Of a stretch of 64,000 nt of DNA, positions 1 through 11,900 are shown one piece after another (the stretch's first letter is position 1; the number at the start of each line of letters is the position of its first letter). The notes beneath the pieces were generated by a model that saw only the letters and a list, made by a program, of their open reading frames with translations, was not told where the DNA came from and did not search any database. The translations under genes and the position numbers were made by a program. The stretch is from contig NC_018389.1 in the NCBI RefSeq assembly GCF_000208865.1, positions 1,302,001 through 1,366,000 on the forward strand. Reading direction: 5' to 3'. The DNA is from Neospora caninum Liverpool. Lineage: Eukaryota; Apicomplexa; Conoidasida; Eucoccidiorida; Sarcocystidae.

Positions 1-1253
1 GCGTGGACGATTTGACGGAAGACGACCTCGGCTATGCAGAGCACGTCTACGAACAGACTCTCGGAGAAGAAAAATACACATTTGTCGATGGAGTGAAGAA
101 TCCCCAGTCCTGCTGCATTCTCATCAAGGGACCGAACGATCACACCATTGCACAGGTGCGATAACAGAAACGCGGATTCTCTCTGCGTGCAAAAGCGCTC
201 TTCATTTCCAGTAGTTCCGTTCATTATGCAAACTCCTTTGTATTTTGACCCTTTTCAGATCAAGGATGCACTCAGAGACGGCCTCCGAGCGGTGAAGAAT
301 GTTTTCGACGATCGCGCCGTCGTTCCGGGTGCCGGGGCGTACGAGATTGCTGCCTTCTCCGCCCTGCAGGTGAGACAAAAAGTCGCAAAATCCCTGGTGA
401 ACAGAGAAAGCAGGAAAACGCGAAACGAACGAACGCGCGCGCGGCGGGGGGGGGGGGGGGTTGGGGGGGGGCGGAGCGGTGTGTCTGTACACCTCGCTGC
501 AAGAGACGGAAAGTTTGCACAGCGGGAATACGAGAAGGAACATGTGACAAGGCGCGGGGAAGGCTTTCTCAAAACGGAAAGAGCGAGAGGCAGTTTCGGC
601 GTGAGCTCTCCTCGTCTGCCTTTCGGGCAGTCGGAAGCGCCGATCGAGCTCGTCGCGTTCTAAACCTCCGTTTTTTCGCGTCTTTTTTTCAGGCAGTTTC
701 ATCTCCTTTATGGGAGGACTGTTTGACGAATCTTTCTGCGTGTCGCACCGCGTTTTCACGTTGCCGCCGCGGGGTTTCTGTCCTGTGCGCTGGTCTTGCG
801 CCTTCTTTCTGAATGTTTTGTTTGTGAGAGGCGGTCTTGTTTTTTAGGATTACAAGAAGGAAGTTCCGGGAAAAGAGAAGCTGGCTATCGAAGCCTTTGC
901 GCAGGCGATGTTGTCCATACCCAAGACGCTGGCAGAGAACAGCGGCATCGACGCGCAGGAATCCGTTTTGTCTCTGATCGACGAATACGAGAAGAAGAGA
1001 CAACCGTTGGGTCTCAACCTTACCACTGGCGAGGCTCTCTCGCCCTCTGTCGAAGGTGAGAGAATTTCTCCACGCCTGGGACAGAAGTTCAAATCCAAGA
1101 AGCGACGAAATGCACACAAAGACACCCTGTATGATTATTTATATATGTTAAGGGACAATTGCAGATGTGTATACACCTATAGACATCTGTATTTATGTGT
1201 ATGTGCCTATGTGCAGGCGGGTAGATATGGAAGTATTTACATATATATACATA

Positions 1254-1295
<42 letters not shown>

Positions 1296-1563
1296 GTATG
1301 TATATATATGTATATATTATGTGTGTATATGTATATGTGTATTATGCGTAAGAAGCTGGTTACATGTATAGGGGTGTTGTTGGGGAGTCGTCTTGGTCGT
1401 GGCTGATTAATATGCGAGGTTTCTGTCCTTTTTCTTTTCAGGAATTTGGGATAACTACCTGGTGAAGAAGCAAATGCTTTCGATCGCTCCGACTCTGGCG
1501 CAGCAGTTGCTGCTGGTCGACGAAGTGCTGAAGGCTGGGAAGTCCATGTCTCGTGGCGCGTGA
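1..1563 (+). CDS. CCT6: T-complex protein 1 subunit zeta (CCT6), C-terminal part, 5' truncated by window edge
   Basis: Subunit of the cytosolic TRiC/CCT chaperonin, which folds actin, tubulin and other proteins in an ATP-driven double ring. Four exons are visible: 3-155, 259-369, 848-1055 and 1442-1563. All have GT-AG borders and compatible phases, and the last ends at TGA 1561-1563, giving 197 residues. Recognition rests on strings typical of the zeta subunit: [41 protein letters not shown] and LNTG-like LTTGEA, then WDNYLVKKQ and [11 protein letters not shown]. The segment runs from the apical domain return through the C-terminal equatorial domain; the N-terminal equatorial part with the ATP loop lies before base 1. 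Intron 2 (370-847) holds a 15-base G run and intron 3 (1056-1441) a TA microsatellite. The gene converges on the RAP-like gene at 3264. Family identity is secure; only the 5' portion is missing. Confidence 0.95.
446..460 (+). repeat. poly-G run in CCT6 intron 2
   Basis: Fifteen consecutive G, followed after TT by a further nine G (463-471). It lies well inside the intron, so it does not affect coding. Such runs are prone to sequencing and length error. Confidence 0.9.
1238..1340 (+). repeat. TA/TATG microsatellite in CCT6 intron 3
   Basis: Alternating TA of about 38 bases (1256-1293) flanked by ATAC, ATGT and GTAT variants. It sits in the last intron. A weaker relative, with TATATG and TACACA units, occurs downstream at about 1752-1835. 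Confidence 0.9.
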
Positions 1564-3263
1564 AAAGAATCCATTTTTGTCCGAAGACTGTCAAGTTTTC
1601 AGCCAAAAAGGCTCTCAAGTTCTCAACCAAAACGACTTTCTTGGCTTCTCTCCTCCACGTGATTCAGCTGCATCGACAATCCCCTGGGGACGCCAACCGA
1701 CACGCAAATACTTTTTTATTCAAACGCATGCACTTTGATACGTGAAACGTGATGCACATATATATGTGTATACACACATGTGTATATATGTATGTATATG
1801 TGAACATGTATATGACTGATATATAAAGATATAATTCTGTATTTGTAGGTGCGGTTGTCTGGTCCCGATGGAACTGTCAAGGACGCAAACTGTTTTTCGT
1901 ATTTCGCTCTCTGCTGCGTGCGTTTCGACGTACACTCCTCGAAGAGCCAGGAGGTTGCGTCTGTCCTCTATCTAAAAAAAGTTTTTTGAACTGGAAGACG
2001 CGTTCGCGACACTAGGTGAAATGTAGAAACAGCGAGAGTGCAACACTCCGTGACATGCGAGGCGCGAGGCGACAAGCGCCTTCTTGCTTCTTAGACTGCC
2101 TTTCGAAAAAGGTGTTTCGAGAGACAAACGCCTTCGCTCTTCTTTGTGTGCCAAACAGCAGAAATGTTTAAAGGGAGTCGTAGGGACAACTCGAGTTTGT
2201 GGCTAGGAAGCTTCCAAAAGGAAGAGAGGTTTGACAATAGAGAGGCGTTTTTCGTCTCTAACACAGCCAAGTGCTGTTTTTCGTAGACGGCAAACGAGCA
2301 ACCCATGTCGTTGACAACGGAGAGCGGAGAGGGAACGGGATCATGGCGAGGCACGGACGATTGCTTCGTAGGAAGAAAGATGCTGGAGGCACCGCAGCGA
2401 CAAGAGAGACGACAGACGATCAGAAAGACCAGAAGGAGAGAGGGATAAACAGAGGGGAGAGGCAGGAGCCGAAGACTCCCCAGAGAGAGGAGGAAGATAC
2501 GGGAAGCGCCAAGAGAAAGACGGCGGAAGTCGCTGGACTGCGAGATGAAGGTAAAAGCCGAAACGTGGAGCAAGCGGGATTCCGAGGCAAAGACGCCAGA
2601 GCTCGAGAGACGCCCGGCGAAAGGAGAGCAGAGGGCTCTGTCTCAGCGGAACGACGAAGTCAAACTTCAAAAAGGAAACACCGCGACAGAGCCGGGACAC
2701 ACAATTGGAGGAAAGCGTGAAAGAGGAGAGGCGGCATGTCTTGCGCAGGTTGGACGTGGAAACCGGAACGCGAGAAGAGGTGAATCGGGAAACGCCAGAG
2801 GAAGGGAAGCCAGGGGTTTGGGGTTCTGGAGAAGAGACAAGAAGTTTGAAATCGTCACATCAGAAGACGTTTCCCGGTTTGGGTGTGTGCGGGAGACCTT
2901 AGAGACAGGGCACCCCCCTTTGCCAGGGACAGCGCAGAAACCTGGGCCGCCTCGGAGACACAGAGGTAAGAAAAAGCGTCGCGAAAGAGGAGAGGGAAAA
3001 GAGTCTGGAGAGAGACGGGAATCGAGATGTGGACTCTGGAGAGAGGTTTCCTTCTGGGCTCCCCGCGAACGAAAGTCGCGATCCAGTCGAAGAAAGGGAC
3101 GCAATGCGGCGTCTTATTCGCGCGGCGCGCGCCTCGAGACCGTCCTTCGCATGCTTTTCTTTCGAGGCGGAGCACACGCCTCGCGTGAACGCCAAAGCGT
3201 GGAACGCAGACAGAGGCTTCCCCTTCGTCTTTGGCAAGTGGGAAACGCTCGAGTATTTTGAGA
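1564..3263. other. Intergenic region between two convergent genes
   Basis: Likely holds the 3' UTR of CCT6 and, from the right, that of the RAP-like gene. The part from about 2250 to 3260 is purine-rich on the + strand and stays open in several frames with Arg/Glu/Lys-rich translations. I see no splice-consistent exons or conserved motif there and do not annotate a gene. A TATATG-type microsatellite lies at about 1752-1835. Confidence 0.6.
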
Positions 3264-6200
3264 TTAAGGCTGCTTGCCGTAGCCGCCGTAGCGGAAAGTC
3301 ATCACTTTGCTCATGCGCGTCAACGTGCCGTCGCTTTGAACGCCTCGGCTGGCCGAAGAAAAAACAGCAGAGCGGAGCGCGGAACGGCGGTTTCCCAGAC
3401 GCGTGGAGATAGGGGGGGGGCGAGACACACGGGAGGAGAAGGAGACACACACGAGAGGAGGAGACACACACGAGAGGAGAAGGAGACACACATGAGAGGA
3501 GAAGGAGACACCGGAGAGAAGAGAGAGAGACAGAAGAGAACAAAGAGACAGAGGAGAGGAGAAGGAGAGAACGACACTGCGGCGACGGCGAAGCGAGAAG
3601 GGCCAGGCGAGAGTCGTGAGACCGCGACAGGAGCGGCAGAGAAGAAAAGAGAAACAGAGACACACACGGCTTCAGCGTCTCAAGAAAAGAAACAGAGACA
3701 CGCAACACAAGTATATTTATACGAACGCAGTGGGGTCTTAGGTGAGAGAATGTGCGCAGTGCGCTGCGAAATCGTTTGTGCGCGTTCGAAAGTCAAGGCC
3801 GCCGAGCACATGCAGCAAGCGAGAGCGACTGAAAAGCAAGAACGCGACAGCAAAAGAGAAAATCAAGAACGCGACAGCAAAAGAGAGAAGCTCTGTTTTG
3901 TCGCTCAACGGTGTTCTGTTTGTGCTTTGGGTCTCTCACGTTGCCAGTCTATTGAGTTCTTCCGTCTGTTGCATGTCGTAGAATCCTGGAGGCGCGTCAC
4001 CAGCGGCGTGTCCTCGCGCCGCGCGTTTCCGGAAGTCTGTTCTCTCCCCTCGCTCGTTGCGAGGGTCGCTGACGCCGGCATCCGGCAAGACGACAATATC
4101 GATGGAGTACGGAACTGACAGAAAAAAGAAAAGACGCGAGAAACCAATGAGAGCAGAGCTCCCGCGGCCGAGGGCGTGTGCATGTCTTCCCGCTTGGACC
4201 TCTAAACGCTGCTGTCACAGGCGCCTCAGAAACGCGGGAGTGAGAATGGAGATTCAGACAACCGAGAGCTCGAGAGAGAGACTTAACTGAATGGGTTTTG
4301 AGATACAGTTCAAGAGTCTAAAGCGGCCTCTCACCTATAGTCATATACCGAGAGAAGACACGCGATCTATGCACAGACATACACATAGACTAAGCATCTA
4401 CACATCTACGTATATATATATATATATATATATATTTAAATGTTTATATGGATACATATATATACATATATATACGAATATAGTGATATATATAAGTATA
4501 TATATATATATATATATATAAGTATATATGTATGTATATATTTATATGCATTTGCACGTGGCACAAACGGATGTGTGCGTCTGAGAGTGTTACTTTGGAA
4601 AGAGACTCACAGACGGAGATTTCGTTGAGGACCCGGTAGCCGAGAAGGTGCGCGACAGCGGCTACCTGGAAATGCAGTCCTGGCGAAGGCAGAGGAGACA
4701 GAAAGGGAAAAGGAAAATGCACGAGAGAAGAGAGACGGGAGAAGAAAGATGAGAGGAGAGCAAAGAGAGTCAAAAACACATTTGAAGGCGAAAGCAAGAC
4801 AACAAGACAAGCAAAGCGAGGGAAACAGGAGGGAAGAACTGAAGCGAAGAAGAAAGGGGAGACAGGTCGGTTCGCCTCCGCCTTTTGGCTCTTCTTTGAA
4901 ATTTCCCTCGCCTTTTCGTCTCTTCTCTCACTCGCGGTTTCTCACCTGAGGGCACAATCTTCGCGCGCGAGTCGGTCCGGCTCTTGCAGAACAATTGATC
5001 TGCCTGGAAACGAAAAACACAAAACCAAAAACAAACTCATACGGAAACTACAACTGAACCTTTCCCCTAAACGACAAAACCACTTGCGGTACTCAAACAC
5101 AAACCACGTTCTGTTTCGTGCCATGCTCTCTTATCTTTCCTCTTTCCTCCCCCGTGTTCCCACTCTCCCTCCTTTTCCCGTCTTTTCCTTCCTTTCTCTC
5201 TCTCTCCTTTCTCTTTCTCTCTCCCCCCTTTCTCTCTCCTCTTTTTCTCCCTCCTTTTTCTCCCTCCTTTCTCTCTCTTCTTTTCTCTCTTTCTCTCTCT
5301 CCTCTCTCCCTCTTCCTCTCTTTTTCTCCCTTCGCTCTCTCCCTTTTTGTCCCTCCGTTTTCTCTCGCGCTTCCTCCGTTTTCTCTTTCTCTTTCTCTGT
5401 TCTTACCAAGAACTTCAGTCCTGTCGACCACTGCGCGGGAGGCGTGTCGAGGACCTCAGGCGGCGGGCGAACCGCCCATGCGAGTTCGCGGCCGCCGTCT
5501 TTCTTGGCCCCAGTGGAAATCCATTTTTTCTGGAACTCGGGGCGAATGTACGAGCTCATGTCGACACCTGTGAGGCGGTGCTTGCGAGCGTTCTCGACGG
5601 CACGCAGGTGATCCGAAATAGTCAAAAACGAGCAGGGAAAGATCGCGCGCGCGCACGTCGTCAGCATCGCTTCTCCGTGGCGCTTGAGCGGCGACTCGTG
5701 CAGTCGAGTCAAAATCTTGTTCAGCAGCTCTGCCGAGCCTGTCGCTGCTTCGTAGATCGCGTCTTGACAAACCAACGAGAAGAGAAGGGTGGTGAGACCT
5801 GACACCGCAAGCGCAAACGCGCCAAGCAAATGCATCGCATGAGTGTCTCGCCGCGAGAGAAACAGAATGACGCAGAGCTGGCCATCAACGGAGTCACAAA
5901 GGCGGAAAAGCGACACAAGCGACAGACCGGAAAACAGGGAGACACTCCTGCTGCGGCCTTTTGTCAAGGCCAATCTTCGACGGAGAAAACGCCAAAACAC
6001 TGCCACCGCTTCACGGCCTGGATCGGAAGTCGCGGATCCTCGTATATGTTCGACTCAAAGAATGGCCAAGAGAGTTTTGTCTCCTGCGGTTGGTTTCTTG
6101 TGCTCCAGCGTGAATCACCAAATGTCTCGCAGTCTGCTTCGATCCTCATCGATGTATTTTTGGGCCTCTCTCCTTCCTCGCCCGACTCGTTCCTTTGTTC

Positions 6201-8708
6201 CCAAGTGTCTCTAGAGAGATGTGCATCGAGAGGTGATATGCATTGCAAGGCATGTGGAGCGGGAGAAAGAGAAAGACGGAGAGAAGATAGAAAAATAGAG
6301 AACGATGGGTTGGGTAGGTAGATACACAGAGGTAGAGATATAGAGATAAAGAGATAGCTATAGGAAGATCGAATAACATACAGAGAGAGACAGAGAGACA
6401 GAGAGCTAGAGACAATACACAAAGACATACAGGTGTCCTTGTGTGTTTGAACTCAGAGTACTCGCGTCACTGTGTGGGTGAGTTATTTAGACCACTTCAC
6501 TTGTCTCCACTGACCTTGAGTTGAGAGACTGTTGAAGAACAAGGAGTTCGAGATCCAGTTCCCCTGCGTCATCGCCCTGGTGTGTGCACAAAGAAAAATG
6601 GAACAAGAGGAAAGAAAGGAAAGCTCAACTGTCGTATTCAGACGCTCGGATGCACTCATTCGCACGCATTCGAGGGAGATTCGATATATCTATATATATA
6701 GACACATGTGCATGTCTGTATGTCTTTACGTCTGTAAATCTCTTTGAAGGCGAGTCCGCACATCTAAGTATGCGTAAATGTTCATGTTTTGAGACAGATG
6801 ATTCTACGAGGTCATTGTTTTGCTGAAGAGACTCAGCGCGAGAAGTCTGTCTCTTTGCCTCTTCCTTCCTTTACCTTATCACTGATTCCTCTCTCATTCC
6901 GAGAGCTGCCATGGAAAGGATCACACTCGAAACCGCGATACCTGAAGAGGTACGTGGACACATGCACTCGAAGAAAATAGGTGGAAGCCGATGCAAAGGC
7001 CAACCTCGGTCCTCGAAGGTCGTCTGTGAAGAAGCGACTGTTTTTTGCCGCTCGATAATAACACGCGTTGTTCCGCGTCTTTTGCTCCGTCACGCATTTT
7101 CTACGTGGCCAGGGACCGACGACACCAGACCAACAGAGAACCGCGCACTGTCTACCGAGCTCTGTATCGAAGTCGCGCGCGGCCAGCGTGCACATGCCCA
7201 TATACATACAGATAGACATAGATGCATACAACATAAATATATATATATACATATATATGGATATACATATATATATGGATATATATATATATATATATAT
7301 ATCCGTGTATGCGGTGGAGGTTTGCATGTATCTGTTCCTGTAGATTGCCTCTGTGTGTGTTCGGCACGTTGTGCTTGTTCTCCCTGCACGTGTGGAAACA
7401 GCAGTAGCTGTGCGTATCGACCCGCAGGCGTTCAGACGACCCTGTGTTCGATGTCGCAGTGAGAAAGTGTGCAATGCCGAGGCAACACAGAGAAAGGGAC
7501 AGTCGCTGGAACGGCGCGACAGAGACACAAGGGAGAGACGCCGGCAGAGAGGCACTCTCGCCAAGTCGCTGCGTGCCAAAAGGAGAGATCGGGGAGAGAA
7601 AAGGTGAACGTTTCCTAGAAAGACGGGAACCTCGCGAAGCTGCGGCGTCGCCCCCCCACAAATCCCGACGCTTCAACACGTCTTTTGCAGACGCATTTAA
7701 AACTCTTCCTTGTCGAGAGTTAATCCCCAGGACTTCCGGAAACCTTACTTGACGCGCCTTGGTGGCGGCGATGCATGAATTCGTTGACCAGTCCACGAAC
7801 GACTTCTTTGTCATCGAAGCGAAAATCTGAGCATCAGACAACAGTTGACAAGCACGCGGTGATTCGTGCGTGCAGACTGAGATGCGAGGAAACGCCTTCG
7901 AGTGCCGTCTGAGCCAGAGACGAGGAAGTCCACGAATCACCGACAGCGCCCGCATGCGGCCATCCGACGCAGGACTTGCACGCAGGCCGCGCGAGAGAGA
8001 CGCTGCCTTCCACGATGGCGTGCGCTCGCCGTCTACTGAATCTCGCACGAGTTTCAGCTCACAGACGTGCAGTTTCTCGCCTCTCTCCGGTTTCTCGCGT
8101 GACGATCCAGGGCGTTCGAGGCGAGGCTCCACTGTCTCCGCTTCCACGTGCGGAGCCTCGATTCCCTTCTTTTAACAGCTACGTTCGCGCTTTTAGGGCC
8201 TTTCAGGATCGCTCAGAGCCGCAAACACGACAGGCGTGTGTCGCCCTCGACTTACACGAGAAGGCGTTCAGCGCCATGCTGATTTGGTGAGACTCGAACT
8301 CGGGCAACAACTTGAGAATCCTCGGTTTGAGCTGGAAGAAGAAACGTCCGTGCCTTGCGAGAAGACACGCAGCAAAAAACACCGAGGAAAAAGCAAATGC
8401 GCATCCTCTCCCGGTCACCTCTTCCCCACACCAGGTCGCAGTCCATACGTACATACACATACATACATACATACATACATACATACATACATACATACGC
8501 ATATACATAGACATACATATACATATACATACATATACATATACATACATATACATACATATACATATACATACATATACATATACATACATATACATAC
8601 ATATACATACATATACATACATATACATACATATACATACATATACATACATATACATATACATACATATACATACATATACATACATATACATACATAT
8701 ACATATAC

Positions 8709-8745
<37 letters not shown>

Positions 8746-8858
8746 CATATACATACATATACATATACAACATACATATACATATACATACATATACATA
8801 CATATACATACATATACATACATATACATATACAACATACATATACATATACATACAT

Positions 8859-8901
<43 letters not shown>

Positions 8902-11900
8902 ATAGAGATAGACAGATGTAGATACGCATCGATGGCTGCGCATTTTTTTTTGTAGCTGGTTCAACAGGTGAGTTGTGGATGGTGCCTTTCGGCTGTTTAT
9001 GGTCAGCTCCAACTTGTCCGCCTCTCGTCGTGCGTGTTTCTCGTCTCCCGCGCGCTTTTGTTCCGTCTCTTTCCAGCCTAAACTTCTCTCTCACCCTTTG
9101 AGGCGAACTTTGCTGTACGCGTTCATGAAACTCGTGATGCCTTGCGGGGTCATGTGTTCCTGTCGGGCGATCAGTTCGGTGATGGCTCGGGTGAAGAGGA
9201 GGAAAACAGGGTTGTCGACTTGCGCGGCTCCGGTGTCGGCTCCAGCGTTCACCATGGCGGCGCACACCTTCCGCACATTCGCCCAGTCCACGACATCGTG
9301 GCTAAAGTCTGTGGGAGAAGACTCAGATTGAGGGGCGTCTGAGCGCTTCCCGCTCTGCTCGCTGCCCGCAGTCGCGGGTTTCTGCGCGTTAGCGGACGTT
9401 TGCCTCGACGCCCACGCCGGGAAGGTTTCGGAGAGCTCCGCGGAGATATCCCGGTCGTCGAGGGGGACGAGCTCAGCGGCGACAACGCGCGCAAACGAAT
9501 TCAGCAAATTGATCAGCTGCCGAATCTCCTCGTTCCGCAGAGGCGCGAACGGCCGCAGGCCGTCAGCTGTCTCCTCGCCGCACGCCGGCGCGGGCGACGG
9601 CGGAAGACTCGCGAGGGAAAAGCCCTCGCCGTCCTGTCCCTTCTCAAGTCGGGAGGCGCCTGAGGCCGCGCCGTGCGTCTTCCCTCCAGTGAACTCCGCC
9701 TGCAGCGTCTCTTCGCCGGAGGCGCTCGAAGGTTCACAATCTTCAGTGCGCACAGAGGCGTCTGCACTCGAAACCGGAGAAGCAGAAGACAACGAGTGAG
9801 CAGCAGAGCCAGACAAGGAAGGAAAGAAGAGCCGTTTCCACGTCCCGCCGCGTACGGCCGGGTCGAAGTAGGCGACGACATCATCTTTGGTTGACAAGTC
9901 GTAGCTGATTTCCGCAGCTTTGAAGAGGTCTAGGCAACTCGCTGGCAGAAACCTTCCTCTCCCTTTGGGGAATCCCAACGCGCCCTCCCAGCCCTCTGCG
10001 CGCATCTCGCTCTCCCTCCCTCTCTCGCTCTCTCTCTCTCTCTCTGGTGTGGGGCCGTCTATACCCTGAGGCCCTCCGCCTCGCGGTGTTTGTGGAGCCC
10101 GCGCCTCAGCGGCCGCTGCTTGCTCCAAGGCGAGCATTTCGTTGACGTCGATCCAGGTTCCACTCGTGTCGAGGAACTCCTGCTGCCGCCACGCCGTCTT
10201 GGGCAGCGCTGTGGCGGCTCGGAGGGCGATGCGATACCAGAGACTGCGGAGGCTTCGCGGGTCACACTCCGCGACGAGGTCTGCAAAGGACGTGGCGCCA
10301 GCAGCCGGGGCACTAGCCTCTTCCACCGCCGCGCCTGTGACGATCTTTCCGCGGACGGCAGGCACTCTGCGCTCCGCGCGAGGCGCGAAAGATCCAGAGC
10401 CGTCTGACCGCTTCGGGGCGTTCGCAGTCAGCGCGTCGACTTTCTTCACCAGGCTCCCATGCGCAAAGTGGAGGCGCGCGAGAGCATTCGAGACCAGCGT
10501 CAGCTGCGCGAAGGAAAAGGCATTCAAGAAATCCGAGGCCCGCTGCGCCAGGACGTTCAGAAAACGAATCGTCGCGGTGTGCAAACCGCACACAGACGTC
10601 GCCTGAGAAGCAGCGCAACAACGCAGGGTTTTGAGAGTCACAGGCGCGCGCAAAAAGGGGACGAGGGGAAGGTGAGAAAAAAATAGGAACGAAACACAGC
10701 AGGCGAGGGGAAAGCCTGGAGAAAGGGACAAGTGGAACAGCCGAAGGCACGGAAAAACAGACAAACGCAGGGAAAGGAAGAGAAAGGAAGCGGAGAAACC
10801 CAAAACCACAGCCGAGAACGAGTGGATGAAACCAGGTTCACGTGAACACTCGACAAACACCCAACGTCGCCACGGACGGAAAAACAGTCAAACGTGTCTC
10901 TGTGTGGGTACACGAACAACATATACTACAAACGTATGTGTATGTGCGTGTGTGAGCGATTGTGTTTCCGGTGTGGCGGCTGCGCATCTCTGTTCTCACC
11001 AAGACTGTGAGTTGGACGGGAGAAGTTTCGTGTATGTTGAGAATGGTCAGTTGTTCGATGATTGCAACGAGAGTCCGTGTGTTTTCGTTGTTCCAGAAGG
11101 AGAGCGAAGGACACGTGCGGGCGAGTTCCGCGACGCTGCCGCCGAGGAACGTCAAGGCCACCATGTGCAGAGCATCCTTTCTGTGGGCGGGTGCGCAGTT
11201 TGTGGGGGGTGCGCAGTTTGCGGGAGGTGCGCAGTTTGTGGGGGGTCGCCCAGGATCGGCCGAGTCGGGCCTTCCATGGAAGGCGGCCGGACGCTGCCAC
11301 GGAATGAAGGAAGCGAGCTGCCGAATCTGGTTTTGTTGCTTGTTGGCGAGATCCTTCTCGTCCCGGCCGGGGCTCTGTCGCGCTGCGAGGCTGAGGTCTG
11401 GAAAGGCGGGCGGCGGCAGGCCTTTCTGGCGAGCGTCGTGTTCTCGCGCCTCCTGGGCGAGGAGGAGGAGACGCCGCGGAAGCAGGTGGAAGACGTGGAG
11501 TAGCAACAGTTGGTGGTGAAACTCGAGGACCACCAAGTGGCGTAGGAGCATCACGAGTTGCGTGGACGTCAGACTCTCGAGCAAAATCGGCAGCGCCATG
11601 CGACCCGGCGCCGCGCCGTCCACGAGCGAGGCCGTGTTGCGCAGCAGCGCCTGCGTGAGCGCGTAGAAGGCTCGCTTCGACTCCGTGAGGTTCTGAAGCG
11701 TCGCCGAAGAGGGCGAAGCCCCCGCGGGAACCTTCAGCGCCTTCAGCTTCGTGTACAGGGCGAGGAGCCCGAGAATCTCCTTGGCAGTCATGCGCGTCGC
11801 GAACTGGCAAACGCAGTCGTTCGCCTCCGTCCACTCGCATCGCCACGCGCCGACGCTGCCCGACGCGAAGCACGCGTCCTGCGCCTGGTCGTACGGATCG

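Noticed and set aside
2271..4118. Overlapping + strand open frames of 150-295 codons rich in Arg, Glu and Lys
   Set aside because: They lie in purine-rich DNA over the 3' end and last introns of the minus-strand RAP-like gene, whose exons there are supported by splice phase. No motif is present.
5093..5431. Lys/Arg/Glu repeat frame on the minus strand
   Set aside because: It lies in the purine-rich sense strand of a RAP-like intron, right after a good donor at 5406.
6515..6576. Alternative frame of RAP-like exon 6 ([16 protein letters not shown])
   Set aside because: It looks helical, but its phase fits neither the preceding exon (ends phase 2) nor the next (starts phase 1). The other frame fits both.
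8280..8300. tRNA B-box-like string (minus strand GAGTTCGAGTC)
   Set aside because: It falls inside a coding exon of the RAP-like gene and no cloverleaf or A box is found at the right distance.
8203..9265. Long Tyr/Ile/His and Met/Tyr/Val open frames on both strands
   Set aside because: They are translations of the TATACA microsatellite, whose units lack stops in several frames.
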